This document shows, piece after piece, positions 8,319 through 18,038 of a DNA stretch of 43,593 nt. A program made the position numbers and the translations under genes. Under the pieces are notes generated by a model. The model was not told where the DNA came from, searched no databases, and worked only from the letters and a program-made list of their open reading frames with translations. The DNA comes from Chloroflexi bacterium B3_Chlor. GTDB lineage: Bacteria; Chloroflexota; Anaerolineae; UBA7937; B3-Chlor. Numbering within the stretch: the stretch's first letter is position 1; every line of letters starts with the position of its first letter. The stretch spans positions 1 to 43,593 of the forward strand of contig NJBK01000026.1 in assembly GCA_005223035.1 (NCBI GenBank), read 5' to 3'.

Positions 8319-8338
8319 GATATGGAGGAGAGAGCAGG

Positions 8339-9358
8339 ATGGTGGAAAAGGTACAGATGCTGAAGGAGGAGGCCATGCAGGCCTTGCAGGCCGCGTCCAA
8401 CCTTCCTGAGTTGGACGACTGGCGGGTCAAATACCTGGGTCGCAAGGGAGGCGCCGTGACTCAGCTTCTACGGAGCATTCCAGAACTGCCTGCCGAAGAG
8501 CGACCTGCTTTTGGCCAGGCTGCCAATGAGCTGAAGGGCTTCTTACAAGAAAGGTACGAGGCTCGTCACGCAGAGCTGAGTCGGCCGACTGTGGAGATGA
8601 CAGAGGCCATTGATGTGACCCTGCCGGGCCGGCCCGTCAACCTGGGGCGATTGCACCTCACGATCCAGACGTTGCGGGAGATGTACGCTATCTTCGGTCA
8701 GATGGGCTTCCAGGTGGAGGAGTGGCCGGAAGTGGAGACAGATCTCCTGAATTTCGAACTGCTCAACATGCCGCCCCATCATCCTGCTCGGGATATGTGG
8801 GATACGTTCTATGTGAACCCTAAGGTGGTGCTACGTACTCATACCTCTCCTGGCCAGATACGCAGTATGAGGAAACATTGCTCGGACCCGATTCGCATCA
8901 TACTGCCTGGAAAATGCTACAGATACGAGGCGGTCACCGCCCGCTCGGAGTTCATGTTCTATCAGGTGGAGGGTTTGGCAGTGGGCAGGCGTATCACGCT
9001 GGCCGACCTGAAGGGGACAATGGTTGACTTCGCCCGCCAGATGTTCGGCGCTGACCGTGAAGTGCGATTCCGCTGCAGCTACTTCCCCTTCACCGAGCCG
9101 AGCGTGGAGGTGGACATGGACTGCATCATTTGCGGAGGCGAGGGCTGCCGTGTCTGCAAGCACACCGGATGGGTGGAGATCTGCGGAGCGGGCATGGTCC
9201 ATCCCCAAGTCTTGAGCAACGGTGGCTACGACCCTGACGTCTATAGCGGATTTGCCTTCGGCATGGGCCCCGAGCGCGTGGCCATGCTCAAACATGACAT
9301 TGACGACATACGGTATTTCTACAGCAACGATCTGCGTTTTCTGAAGCAGTTTGGGTAG
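8339..9358 (+). CDS. pheS: Phenylalanyl-tRNA synthetase alpha subunit
   Basis: 339 residues, the usual PheS length. It supplies the class II catalytic core of the alpha2-beta2 enzyme that charges tRNA-Phe. The N-terminal coiled coil region is followed by motif 1 (MPPHHPARDMWDTFYV), motif 2 (GKCYRYEAVTARSEFMFYQ) and motif 3 (GFAFGMGPERVAMLK). A Cys4 insertion (C262, C265, C270, C273) between motifs 2 and 3 looks like a small zinc site found in a subset of bacterial PheS proteins. The ATG is preceded by GGAGGAGAG. It is co-transcribed with pheT, 60 bases downstream, behind a leader with a promoter, leader peptide and attenuator, so expression is probably set by Phe-tRNA supply. Confidence 0.97.
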   Translation: MVEKVQMLKEEAMQALQAASNLPELDDWRVKYLGRKGGAVTQLLRSIPELPAEERPAFGQAANELKGFLQERYEARHAELSRPTVEMTEAIDVTLPGRPVNLGRLHLTIQTLREMYAIFGQMGFQVEEWPEVETDLLNFELLNMPPHHPARDMWDTFYVNPKVVLRTHTSPGQIRSMRKHCSDPIRIILPGKCYRYEAVTARSEFMFYQVEGLAVGRRITLADLKGTMVDFARQMFGADREVRFRCSYFPFTEPSVEVDMDCIICGGEGCRVCKHTGWVEICGAGMVHPQVLSNGGYDPDVYSGFAFGMGPERVAMLKHDIDDIRYFYSNDLRFLKQFG

Positions 9359-9418
9359 TCTACGGAGATGACAGCACTGGTTGGACAACAGAGATGTTCT
9401 GTTTGAGAGGAGACGGTG

Positions 9419-11896
9419 ATGAGGGTACCGATAAGTTGGCTGAAAGACTATATTGACTTAACTCTTCCCATTGAGGAACTGGCCGAACGCATGACCTTGG
9501 CCGGTCTTGAGGTAGGGGCGATCGAACACATCGGCGCCAAGTGGGACAGGGAGAAGATATTCGTTGGAGAGATAGTCGAGGTGCGACGGCATCCCGATGC
9601 TGACCGCCTGACCATCGCCGTGGTGGAATACGGGACGGGCGAGCCGATGGCTGTGGTCACCGGTGCGCCCAACATCCGCGTCGGCGACAAGGGCCAGAAG
9701 GTACCTTTCGCCACGAGGGGGTCACGGCTCATTGATGGGCATTCTGAAGAGCTAAGATACTTCACGTTGAAGCCGAGCAAGATTCGAGGTGTTCGATCTG
9801 AGGGCATGGTTTGTTCCGAGAAGGAGTTGGGTATCTCGGACGATCATGAAGGGATCATGATCCTGGAGGACGATGCGCCGACCGGAGTGCCCTTGCAGGA
9901 CTACATGGGGGATACAGTACTAGAACTGGACCTGACTCCCAACCTTGCACGTTGCTTCTCCATGGTTGGAGTGGCTAGGGAGGTAGCTGCCCTTTCGAGT
10001 CAGAAGTGCAGGCTTGGAGAGTGGCCACAGCTGTCGGAGAGGATTGGGAAGCCCTCCCTGCCTTGGGTGGAGTTGGAAATCGCCGACCCTGATCTTTGTC
10101 CTCGCTACACGGCCGCTCTGGTAAGAGACGTCCAGATAGGATCTTCGCCTCCCTGGCTACAGCGCCGCCTCACTCTGGCTGGCATGAGGCCCATCAACAA
10201 CATCGTGGACGTCACCAACTACGTGATGTTGGAATGGGGCCAGCCTTTGCACGCCTTCGACTACGACCTATTGCGTGACAGGGATGGTGTAACCCCTCCA
10301 TCGGGGGTGCCTGTCATCATTGTCCGGCGGGCGCGCCGAGCCGAGCTTATGACAACGCTAGATGGAGTGGGTCGCGCTCTGTCTGAAGACACGTTGCTCA
10401 TCACCGATGGCGGTGGGCCGGTAGCCATCGCCGGGGTGATGGGTGGGCTGGAAAGCGAGGTCGCCGAGAAGACCACGAACGTCCTCATCGAGTCGGCCAA
10501 TTTCAACAACATCAGCATACGCCGAACTTCTCAGGCGTTGAAGATACCCAGCGAGGCCGCTGCACGCTTTGGCCGAGGAGTGCCTCCCCAACTGACCATG
10601 ATCGCTGTGGAGCGGTCCGCCAGACTGATGCAGGAGTTGGCCGGTGGCACAATAGAGGAGGGTATCGCCGACGCATACCCCGTCCGGCCTGAGGTGAAGG
10701 TGGTCGACTTGACGGCCAAGGAGGTGGAACGCATCTTGGGCATCGCCCTGGATACCGAACAGATCGTGAGTATTCTGGAGTCCCTGGAGTTTGAGTGCCA
10801 GGTGGAAGGTGGGGTGATCCGTGCCACCGTGCCCCACTACCGTCTGGACGTGAGCATCCCCGCCGATCTGATAGAGGAAGTGGCCCGCGTCTATGGCTAC
10901 GACAGGCTGCCCACGACGTTGATGGACGACGAGCTGCCTCCTCAGCAACGGGATTACTCGCTGGAGGGAGAGGAGCGGGTACGGGACATCCTCGTCGGCT
11001 GCGGGCTTACTGAGGCGATAACCTATTCCCTGAGCAACCTGGAGAGCTTCGCAAAGCTGGACCCTGGCGGAGCGCCACCTGATCCCGCGGATTACGTCAA
11101 GCTCTCCAACCCGTTGACCACGGAGCGGGAGTATATGCGGCGCACCTTGATGGCCAGTCTGCTGGAGGCGGTGAGGGACAACCTGCGGTATACGGAACGG
11201 GTGGCCCTGTTCGAGATTGGTCGGATCTACCTGCCTCAACCGGGCCAGGAGCTGCCCGACGAGCCTCGACGACTTGCCATAGCGATGACGGGCCCTCGAG
11301 ACCGACGCTCGTGGCGCACGGAAGAGCAGAGGTATGTGGATTTCTATGATTTGAAGGGGGTGGTAGAGACCCTTCTTGACCGCTTGGGCCTGACGGCGCA
11401 GAGTTTCGCACCCGTGGAGCACCCGACGTTTCGATCAGGAGGTGCGGCGACGATTGAGGTGGCGGATGTGGAGATAGGCGTGTTCGGAGAGGTAGATCCA
11501 AAGGTGCGGACGAGCTTCGACCTTCCGGCTCAGCCTGTCGCTCTGTTGGAGTTGGATCTGGAGGAACTGTTGGCTCAGGTCGAGCCTGTCCGCTACCACC
11601 GGCCCATCTCGCGCTTCCCCGCCGTCAGCCAGGACATGTCCCTGGTCGTGGATGAGCATGTGCCGGCCCAGCAGTTGGAGGACCTCATCCGCCGTGCGGG
11701 GGGTGAGTTGTTGGTCGAGGTCACGCTGTTTGACGTCTACCGAGGGGAACCGATACCACCCGGCAAGAAAAGCCTCGCTTACTCGCTGACCTATCGGCAT
11801 GCGGAGAAGACTCTGACTGATAGACAGGTGGCGAAAGTACATGCGAGGATAGCCAAGCGGCTGGAGAAGGAGATCGGCGCCAGACTGCGAGAGTAA
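9419..11896 (+). CDS. pheT: Phenylalanyl-tRNA synthetase beta subunit
   Basis: 825 residues from the ATG at 9419, seven bases after GAGAGGAG; a GTG at 9416 is the alternative. Domain order is the full-length bacterial one: an N-terminal MRVPISWLKDYIDL region, a tRNA-binding EMAP-like domain (about 40-155), the B3/B4 editing domain, the B5 domain with two helix-turn-helix units, a catalytically inactive class II core, and the C-terminal FDX-ACB anticodon-binding domain (from HRPISRFPAVSQDMSLVVD to the end). It forms the heterotetramer with PheS and hydrolyses mischarged Tyr-tRNA-Phe. Nothing unusual in length or motifs. Confidence 0.97.
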   Translation: MRVPISWLKDYIDLTLPIEELAERMTLAGLEVGAIEHIGAKWDREKIFVGEIVEVRRHPDADRLTIAVVEYGTGEPMAVVTGAPNIRVGDKGQKVPFATRGSRLIDGHSEELRYFTLKPSKIRGVRSEGMVCSEKELGISDDHEGIMILEDDAPTGVPLQDYMGDTVLELDLTPNLARCFSMVGVAREVAALSSQKCRLGEWPQLSERIGKPSLPWVELEIADPDLCPRYTAALVRDVQIGSSPPWLQRRLTLAGMRPINNIVDVTNYVMLEWGQPLHAFDYDLLRDRDGVTPPSGVPVIIVRRARRAELMTTLDGVGRALSEDTLLITDGGGPVAIAGVMGGLESEVAEKTTNVLIESANFNNISIRRTSQALKIPSEAAARFGRGVPPQLTMIAVERSARLMQELAGGTIEEGIADAYPVRPEVKVVDLTAKEVERILGIALDTEQIVSILESLEFECQVEGGVIRATVPHYRLDVSIPADLIEEVARVYGYDRLPTTLMDDELPPQQRDYSLEGEERVRDILVGCGLTEAITYSLSNLESFAKLDPGGAPPDPADYVKLSNPLTTEREYMRRTLMASLLEAVRDNLRYTERVALFEIGRIYLPQPGQELPDEPRRLAIAMTGPRDRRSWRTEEQRYVDFYDLKGVVETLLDRLGLTAQSFAPVEHPTFRSGGAATIEVADVEIGVFGEVDPKVRTSFDLPAQPVALLELDLEELLAQVEPVRYHRPISRFPAVSQDMSLVVDEHVPAQQLEDLIRRAGGELLVEVTLFDVYRGEPIPPGKKSLAYSLTYRHAEKTLTDRQVAKVHARIAKRLEKEIGARLRE

Positions 11897-11954
11897 GCCT
11901 TCTTTCGTGCGGTGCGGGCCTCAGGCGGCAGGCCTTGTCAGGCGGGAGACCTAC

Positions 11955-12296
11955 GTGCATGCGCTGCTCCTGAGTGTCTACTGGACGGTCTTCGTCTTCT
12001 TGAGCGTCGCTGTGCTCTGGTCCCAGCCCTGGTATCTGGTCTGGCTGGTTGCACTGGGAGCCAACCTACCCTCACTGGAAATAGCTGAGTTGACCACGCT
12101 CTTCTCTTATACCTCGAGCTGGAGTTATCTGGTTTACATGTTCTTCTGGCTCTCGTATTTCCCCCTGATGAGCTCTGGCCAGAATCTGGTGCTGAATACA
12201 ACCGCTGTGCTGCTAATCTTCATCCCTGCCCTGACCTATGCACTCCACATATTGGGTCGAGAAGAGCGTCGGGGAAGGAGATGGGAGCTCAGCTGA
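11955..12296 (+). CDS. Small membrane protein of unknown function
   Basis: 113 residues from a GTG at 11955 with GGGAG six bases upstream; the frame can be extended upstream to 11907 but that part is poor. Four hydrophobic segments are visible (about residues 5-25, 28-42, 55-75, 80-103), with a positively charged C-terminus (GREERRGRRWE) that should lie in the cytoplasm. I do not recognise the family. It begins 58 bases after pheT on the same strand and may share its transcript. The next gene is convergent. Confidence 0.6.
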   Translation: MHALLLSVYWTVFVFLSVAVLWSQPWYLVWLVALGANLPSLEIAELTTLFSYTSSWSYLVYMFFWLSYFPLMSSGQNLVLNTTAVLLIFIPALTYALHILGREERRGRRWELS

Positions 12297-12545
12297 GGGA
12301 GTAGCTCACGCGCCGTGAACGGGGATTGCCCATTATAGACCATGGTCGCGTGTCTCCCTCTCATGAGGGCTGGCCGGACAGCGGTCCTGAACGCAACCGC
12401 CGTTCTTCCGTTTAGTGTGCCATCTGTGGCCTATGCCACGTATTTGGGTTTGCGACAGTCAGCTACTGCCACGCCTTCCCGATAGACACTGCAGGGGCCG
12501 CTCAATGCTAAGAGGGGGGCAAGACGAGTAGGAAGCAGCTATCCT

Positions 12546-13706
12546 TCACAAGTCCAGGTCGTAGATACGCCAGGTCTTGTACCTGCGAAGCCCAAAAGCC
12601 TCGACCAGCCTGATGATGGCGTCATTGTCTTCCAGCATCATTGAGGTCTCAAGCCACGTGTACCCCAGGCGTATGCCCGCGGTCACCACCTCATGGAAGA
12701 GGATAGCGTCTATGCCCATCTGTCTGAACGCTGGGCGTATGCCGAAGAACATGCCACGCAGCCGCCGGATGCGGCGGCGCTGCAACAACACACGCACCAT
12801 ACGCACGAGGTCAGTGTCGAGAGGCCAGCGCCACCGCGGTCGCAAGGGCACGTATAGGTCTGGTATGCCGCCGGCGACGGCGGCCAGCTCGCCGTTCACA
12901 AAGGCAAATCGAAGTAGCTGCGGAACCAGCACCGGCCGTAGACTCTCGGCCAGCGCGTGTGTTTCCGCATCGGTTAGAGGCAAGAAGCCCCAGTTGTTCG
13001 CCCAAGCCTCGTTGTAGATCTTCACCAGGAGCTGAATCTCTTCGTCCAGGCGCTTCAGATCTGCCATGCGGGTCGTGATGCTGTATCGGGTGCGAACGTG
13101 GTCCGCAATCCGCGCCAGGCGCGAAGCATCCTCAGATCTGAGCTTCTCCCCCACATAGGCGTGGTAATCCTTGGCCTTGTGGAACCCATACCGCTCGAGG
13201 AACTCGCTGTAGTAAGGTGGGTTGTGGGTCAACTCGACAGTAGGTGGGTGCTCGAACCCTGAGATCAGTATGCCCTGTCGCTCGTGGGTCGCATTGGAGT
13301 ACTCTCCCGGCCCCCGCAGCACTTTCATGCCTCGCTCTGTCACCCAGTTGCGAGCTGCGTCGAGGAGCGCACTAGCGACCTTGAAGTCCTCCAGAGTCTC
13401 GAAAAGACCGAAGAAACCGATCTCTGAGTGATAATAGTCGTTGAAGCGACGATTGATTGCCGCGGAGATGCGACCCAGCAAGGCGGAGCCGCTTCTGGCC
13501 AGGAAGTGCGTGACCTCCGCGTGCAGGTGGTATGGATGATGGGGGGTAAGCAAACCGGGTAGACCCAGGAGTCTGCTGCCGAGGTAATCTGCTCTGAGGG
13601 GGGGCGTCCAACTGGGATCACCTCGATAGAGGCGCCAGGGTACTTCCACGAAGTCACGCAGGCGCCCATCGCCAAGGGGAATCTCTTCGATGAAGAACTC
13701 CGTCAT
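12546..13706 (-). CDS. GNAT-superfamily protein, YghO-like
   Basis: 386 residues. The N-terminal third (RDFVEVPWRLYRGDPSWTPPLR) and the middle segment (GRISAAINRRFNDYY, then GFFGLFETLEDF) match the long YghO-like group of GNAT-fold proteins common in Chloroflexota and Proteobacteria. A C-terminal segment, MFFGIRPAFRQMGIDAILFHEV, occupies the acetyl-CoA loop place, but the usual QxxGxG is only partly kept. The biochemical role of this group is not established. It is preceded by AGAGAGG and is downstream of threonine synthase after 268 bases, so probably separate. Sure of the family, not of any activity. Confidence 0.75.
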   Translation of the reverse strand: MTEFFIEEIPLGDGRLRDFVEVPWRLYRGDPSWTPPLRADYLGSRLLGLPGLLTPHHPYHLHAEVTHFLARSGSALLGRISAAINRRFNDYYHSEIGFFGLFETLEDFKVASALLDAARNWVTERGMKVLRGPGEYSNATHERQGILISGFEHPPTVELTHNPPYYSEFLERYGFHKAKDYHAYVGEKLRSEDASRLARIADHVRTRYSITTRMADLKRLDEEIQLLVKIYNEAWANNWGFLPLTDAETHALAESLRPVLVPQLLRFAFVNGELAAVAGGIPDLYVPLRPRWRWPLDTDLVRMVRVLLQRRRIRRLRGMFFGIRPAFRQMGIDAILFHEVVTAGIRLGYTWLETSMMLEDNDAIIRLVEAFGLRRYKTWRIYDLDL

Positions 13707-13974
13707 TGTCAGTACCTCTCTACACTGGAGTATGGGTATCCACTCACCTTCTAGAACACTATCAGGGGCGGGAAGATGCGGCGCGGGAGAACCCCCCCCG
13801 GCCCGGAAGGCGCTCCAGGCAGGCTGGAGGTCTGCAAGAGCGCGTTGAATCTGTTGCGGGTTTCAAGAACGGATATCTTGTGGGGTCAAGCCCCCGGCTT
13901 GGTTCCCCGTCATTCCCGCTCCGATACTGGGGCCTTGGACACGTCCGCTGTTCTATTCTCTTGACGCCACAAGG

Positions 13975-15186
13975 TCACTCCTCAGTTATCGAATCCCCGG
14001 CTGTGCCTATGCCCTTCAAGATTCCCGGATAGATAAGCCCAGACCCTGTATTGAGGAGCAGTACCGACTCGGAGCCCGAGATTATCCGAGCCGCCAGGAG
14101 CGTCCTGAGCCCGGCCAGCGTCGCGGCGCCCTCAGGGCAGGCGAATATGCCCTCGTCGCGGGCTAGATCTCTGATGCTGGAGAGAATTTCTTGGTCAGAT
14201 ACACTGACAGCCACACCTCCGCTTTCCCGGATGACTCTCAGGATGAGATAGTCCGCGAACGGGGCTGGTACATTGAGCCCAGGGGCGATGGTGTGGGCGG
14301 CGGCCCAAGGTTCGGCGCGAGTAGCCCCCTCCTCAAAGGCTCTCACAATGGGAGCACACGCGGTTGACTGGACAGCGATCATGCGCGGTCGTTCGGTCCC
14401 GATCCAGCCGAGGCGCTCCAGTTCGTCGAACCCCTTCCACATCCCGATCAAGCCCGTTCCTCCTCCTGTGGGGTAGATGATTACTTCCGGCAGGCGCCAT
14501 GAAAGCTGCTCGGCTATTTCGAACCCCATGGTCTTCTTCCCCTCGACCCTGTAGGGCTCCTTGAGAGTGGAGACGTCGAACCAGCCACGCTTCTCTCCCT
14601 CCTTTTGGGACTCTCGGCCTGCGGCATCTATCAGACCTTCAACGAGCACCAAGTTGGCGCCATGGGCTTGGCACTGAACCTTGTTCGATTCTGGAGCCCC
14701 AGCCGGCATGAAGACCCACGTCTCCAGGCCCGCTTTGGCGCCATAGGCAGCCAAAGCCGCCCCCGCGTTGCCAGCCGAGGGCATAGCCAGGATTTCGGCA
14801 CCCAGCTCCTTGGCCCTGGAGACGGCCACGGAAAGGCCGCGACTCTTGAAGGTGCCAGTGGGGTTGATCCCCTCCTCCTTGATGAAGAGGCGAGGGCAGC
14901 CTAGCTGCGCCCCCAGGCGCTCTGCTCGAAAGATAGGGGTCATCCCCTCGCCCAGGCTCACTGCGCTCGTGGCCACCGGCAACAGCTCCCAATATCGCCA
15001 GAGGGTCCGCTCCCGGAGAGGGAGGTCCTCCTTGTGGAGAGTGCTTGTGACTCGTTCCAGGTCATAGGTGGCGAAGAGAACCTTGCCGCAGTTGAGGCAG
15101 ACGTTAATGAGTTCGTCTGCGGAGAAGTCAGCGCCACAGGCCGTGCACTTGAGGCCCACCAGGGCGCTATCTAGGTGCCTGTGCAT
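13975..15186 (-). CDS. thrC: Threonine synthase
   Basis: 403 residues, a PLP-dependent fold-type II enzyme that converts O-phosphohomoserine to threonine. The N-terminus carries a zinc-ribbon-like Cys4 set (C14, C17, C30, C33), common in this clade. Lys114 in NPTGTFKSRG is the PLP lysine. SAGNAGAALAAYG and TGGGTGLIG are the phosphate and cofactor loops. The length fits the shorter bacterial/archaeal class of ThrC. It starts one base after the stop of a flavodoxin-like gene, so the two are translated from one message. A related threonine/cysteate synthase activity cannot be fully excluded, but nothing nearby suggests it. Confidence 0.9.
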   Translation of the reverse strand: MHRHLDSALVGLKCTACGADFSADELINVCLNCGKVLFATYDLERVTSTLHKEDLPLRERTLWRYWELLPVATSAVSLGEGMTPIFRAERLGAQLGCPRLFIKEEGINPTGTFKSRGLSVAVSRAKELGAEILAMPSAGNAGAALAAYGAKAGLETWVFMPAGAPESNKVQCQAHGANLVLVEGLIDAAGRESQKEGEKRGWFDVSTLKEPYRVEGKKTMGFEIAEQLSWRLPEVIIYPTGGGTGLIGMWKGFDELERLGWIGTERPRMIAVQSTACAPIVRAFEEGATRAEPWAAAHTIAPGLNVPAPFADYLILRVIRESGGVAVSVSDQEILSSIRDLARDEGIFACPEGAATLAGLRTLLAARIISGSESVLLLNTGSGLIYPGILKGIGTAGDSITEE

Positions 15187-15187
15187 C

Positions 15188-15694
15188 TTATCCCCGCGTG
15201 AGTCGACTGTGGACCTGGCGCGCCCAAGCGCCGATAGCCTCCCAGTCGCGGAAGTCGCCCTCTGATACCTTCATCGCCTTGGACATCGTCCGCGCCGGGA
15301 AGGATAGTTTGCTGTAGTTTATCGTGCCCGCGAAGAGACCCTTGTCAAGCGGCTCCACTATCTCGCACACCGGATCGAGATAGGCCTCCACTGTACGGTG
15401 GTTCTCCTCGGTGTCATCCTTCATCGTCATGCAGACGACGAAGTAGGCCACGGGGACCTGGCTCAGTGCTTCCCGGTTCTTCTCCACGAAGCTCGTTGCT
15501 TCGGGCACCCACTTTCCCATGCGGATCGCGCTACCCACGATCACTGCTTTGTAGGGGCTCAGGTCCTTGACCTCCTTCGCTGGCTGCACCTCCACTTCCG
15601 CTCCGGCATCGCGTAACTCCTGACCGACGGCTTCAGCTACCTCGGCCGTCGACCCGGCCTTCGTGGCGTAGGCAACTAGGATCTTGTCACTCAT
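15188..15694 (-). CDS. Flavodoxin-domain protein, HemG-like
   Basis: 168 residues. It begins MSDKILVAYATKAGSTAEVAEAV, with the flavodoxin FMN-phosphate loop (TKAGSTAEVA), then a second strand-loop, AVIVGSAIRMGKWVPEA, which is typical of the protoporphyrinogen oxidase HemG/flavodoxin_5 group. No haem genes are near, so the HemG activity is doubtful; a general electron carrier or quinone-linked role is as likely. GAGGAGAC precedes the ATG. Its stop is one base before the thrC start, so they are co-translated. Confidence 0.85.
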   Translation of the reverse strand: MSDKILVAYATKAGSTAEVAEAVGQELRDAGAEVEVQPAKEVKDLSPYKAVIVGSAIRMGKWVPEATSFVEKNREALSQVPVAYFVVCMTMKDDTEENHRTVEAYLDPVCEIVEPLDKGLFAGTINYSKLSFPARTMSKAMKVSEGDFRDWEAIGAWARQVHSRLTRG

Positions 15695-15739
15695 AGGCTT
15701 GTCGTCTCCTCGACTTCTTGGCTGTGCTTTGGCTCTCCT

Positions 15740-16630
15740 TCACACATCTTCCGTCGGCGTCCAAAGGAGAAGGGTAATGGCCAGCCCTTGGACTATGGAA
15801 TCGACGGTAATCTCGAGGCCGTGCGTCACACGCAAGGGAATGGGCCACCAGGCGGCCTGTAGCATGGGTTGCCACGAGCCCAGCACGCATAGAGTCAGCA
15901 CGACCCAGAAGGCCGTCGAGCGGCGCGAGCCCCGGAGTGCAGCGATCAGCAGGAAGAGGGTCAGTGCGTAGAGCAGCCCTCGGAAGAGTTCTAGAGGCAG
16001 TATCACGTCGAAGCCCGGCACCGTGAGTCCCATCTCCAGTTGCTGGTAGTAGGGCAATACGATAGGCGAGATGATGGCGCCGAAGAAGAGGTAGATGGGC
16101 ACGTAGAGGACGCCTGCCAGGGCAAAGCGCCCGATCCAGGATACCCATCGTCTCTGGGCCAAAGTTTCTCGAAGGGCGCTGACCAACCCGCCCTTCACGG
16201 ATGCTGGCTGGAACAGGGCGGCCAATAGGAGGGCCAGTCCAGCGTGGCCGACCGCAGAGGTGAGCAACCCGGCGAGTAGCTCGGCCGGGGGCGCGGTGGT
16301 GAAGAACAGGGCTTCGATCACGTTGATTAGACTGTTCAAGATGAAGAGCACCACGAACAGCAGAACGGCGCGCTGCAGGCCTGGCACGGTCAACCTCGCG
16401 GACAGAGGTCCCATGGTCAGGCCAAACAGCAAGCCAGAGAGGGACAAGAGCACCAGCATCTGGCTCTGGTCGACATCAGCGGCCATTGAAGGCATGGGCA
16501 CTCCCAGGGCCTGGGTGATCATTCCCCCGATCATGACAGCCACTGTGTATCCGAGGCCGACCACCAGGGTGCGCCACAACAGGCCAAGGGCACTTCGGGA
16601 GCGAGATTGGTGACTTCTCTTGTCAGACAT
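15740..16630 (-). CDS. Polytopic membrane protein of unknown function
   Basis: 296 residues. A short basic N-terminus (SDKRSHQSRSR) is followed by about eight hydrophobic segments (starting near 17, 59, 87, 120, 167, 208, 234 and 268). I recognise no catalytic or transport motif; similar proteins are annotated only as hypothetical membrane proteins. AAAGGGGAAA precedes the ATG. It is 45 bases upstream of the flavodoxin/thrC pair on the same strand and could be in their transcript. The gene before it (ABC permease) is separated by 172 bases. Confidence 0.75.
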   Translation of the reverse strand: MSDKRSHQSRSRSALGLLWRTLVVGLGYTVAVMIGGMITQALGVPMPSMAADVDQSQMLVLLSLSGLLFGLTMGPLSARLTVPGLQRAVLLFVVLFILNSLINVIEALFFTTAPPAELLAGLLTSAVGHAGLALLLAALFQPASVKGGLVSALRETLAQRRWVSWIGRFALAGVLYVPIYLFFGAIISPIVLPYYQQLEMGLTVPGFDVILPLELFRGLLYALTLFLLIAALRGSRRSTAFWVVLTLCVLGSWQPMLQAAWWPIPLRVTHGLEITVDSIVQGLAITLLLWTPTEDV

Positions 16631-16802
16631 GGCTTTTCCCCTTTCTCATTTCCATCATCGTGTCAAGCTACTATCCATCGCCTGCGGACACAGGAATAGA
16701 CCACGAAGCTGCAGTCGCTTTTGTGCTCTCTCCATCACCGGTGTAGAGCGGCTTCCGATGAGTGTGCCCTCTCCGCCACGCCCTCCGCTGTTGCCACGCC
16801 GC

Positions 16803-18038
16803 TCATGCCTGGCGCAGTGCCCTGAGCACTTGCCTGAGGCCCGGCCTCTTGCCGTACATCAGCAGACCCATTCGGAACACCTTGCTCCCTGCCCACAGTA
16901 TGACGGGGATGGTGATGATGAGCAGCACTATGCTCCCGACGATGTCCACCAGCGGCACCTCGGTCATCGGAAGGCGCAGCAGCATCATCGTCGGCGCTGT
17001 GAGGGGAAACCAGGACAGGATTCTCACGAAGGTCATGTTCGGATTCGAGAACATGAACCCGCCCAGCATCAGAGGAATGGCTGCCATGATGGAGAAGATG
17101 CCCGCCAGTTGCTGTGACTCTTGCTGGGTGGTCCCCAGAGCCCCCACTGCTCCCATCAACACTGCGTAGACCAGGAAACCCAGCGCATAGTAGACCACTC
17201 CCAGAATCAAGACTTGGGGGCGGACCAGCAGTGGGAGGGCTACGCCCAGAAGGCCCACCGCTCCACCGCTCAGAGCAACGGAGGAAAGCAGCCAGATGAC
17301 TACTTGGGTGAGGCCCAGTGCCCCCAGCCCCAGCACCTTTCCGGCTAGCAACTCCCGAGCTGTGACGGAGGAAAGTATGATCTCCATCACGCGGCTCGTC
17401 TTTTCGTTGGCTACGCTTTGCAGCAGGTAGCCGGAGCTGACGAAGATGGTCATGACCAGGAGGATGCCCAGGAAGTAGGGCACGATGAGGTTGAGAATGA
17501 TGCTCAGCGGTCCACCTTCGGGTTCACCCTCTTCCTCCAGACTGACTAACACTGGGTCGATGGGATCGGCCACGCGCTCCCGCAGCGCTGCGTCCACCTC
17601 CTCCCCCAGCAGATGATCCACAAAGAAGGTCTTCATGGTGTCCGCCTCTTCCAGCATTGCCGTGCTGAACCCGCCCCCTTTGCTGGTCATTATCACCCGG
17701 CCGGTCTCGATGTAGTCCTCAGGAATGACCAGCAAGCTGGCGATCTCATCGGCCTGGAGGGCGGCCCTTGCCGCTTCCTCGTCGGCGAACAGTTGAACGG
17801 TGTCCTGGTATTCCGGCAAGATGGGCGTGAAGGCACCCAGGCGATCCACCATTCCGATCTCCCTCGTCTCTGGGACGAAGGTGCTGGCGAAAAAGGCAGC
17901 GGCCTGTCCTCCGAAGAAGGCGGCGATGAGCAGGCCGGCCGCTCCTAGGAGGGGCACCAGGGCGGTCATGACGATGAAACCCACCCGCCGAACGTTGACC
18001 AGGTATTCATGTCGAGCTATGATCAGCACTCTACGCAT
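16803..18038 (-). CDS. ABC-2 type transporter permease, NatB-like
   Basis: 411 residues. One membrane helix near the N-terminus (about 20-46), then an extracytoplasmic domain of about 130 residues, then five or six helices from about residue 180 with the motif YLLQSVANEKTSRVMEIILSS, which is characteristic of NatB/YhaP-type permeases that couple to NatA ATPases. It is the membrane half of an exporter; sodium or other cation, drug or peptide export are all possible. The start overlaps the ATPase gene by eight bases, so translation is coupled. Confidence 0.9.
   Translation of the reverse strand: MRRVLIIARHEYLVNVRRVGFIVMTALVPLLGAAGLLIAAFFGGQAAAFFASTFVPETREIGMVDRLGAFTPILPEYQDTVQLFADEEAARAALQADEIASLLVIPEDYIETGRVIMTSKGGGFSTAMLEEADTMKTFFVDHLLGEEVDAALRERVADPIDPVLVSLEEEGEPEGGPLSIILNLIVPYFLGILLVMTIFVSSGYLLQSVANEKTSRVMEIILSSVTARELLAGKVLGLGALGLTQVVIWLLSSVALSGGAVGLLGVALPLLVRPQVLILGVVYYALGFLVYAVLMGAVGALGTTQQESQQLAGIFSIMAAIPLMLGGFMFSNPNMTFVRILSWFPLTAPTMMLLRLPMTEVPLVDIVGSIVLLIITIPVILWAGSKVFRMGLLMYGKRPGLRQVLRALRQA

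Noticed and set aside
8148-8338. T-box riboswitch upstream of pheS
   Set aside because: The leader lacks the conserved TGGNACCGCG T-box sequence and is too short for the usual stem I; a leader peptide explains it better.
10358-11422. 354-codon minus-strand frame inside pheT
   Set aside because: Antisense shadow of a well-conserved gene; its translation has no recognisable sequence.
12300-12545. Orphan TATAAT on the minus strand near 12333
   Set aside because: No -35 box at 16-18 bases and no gene downstream of it on that strand.
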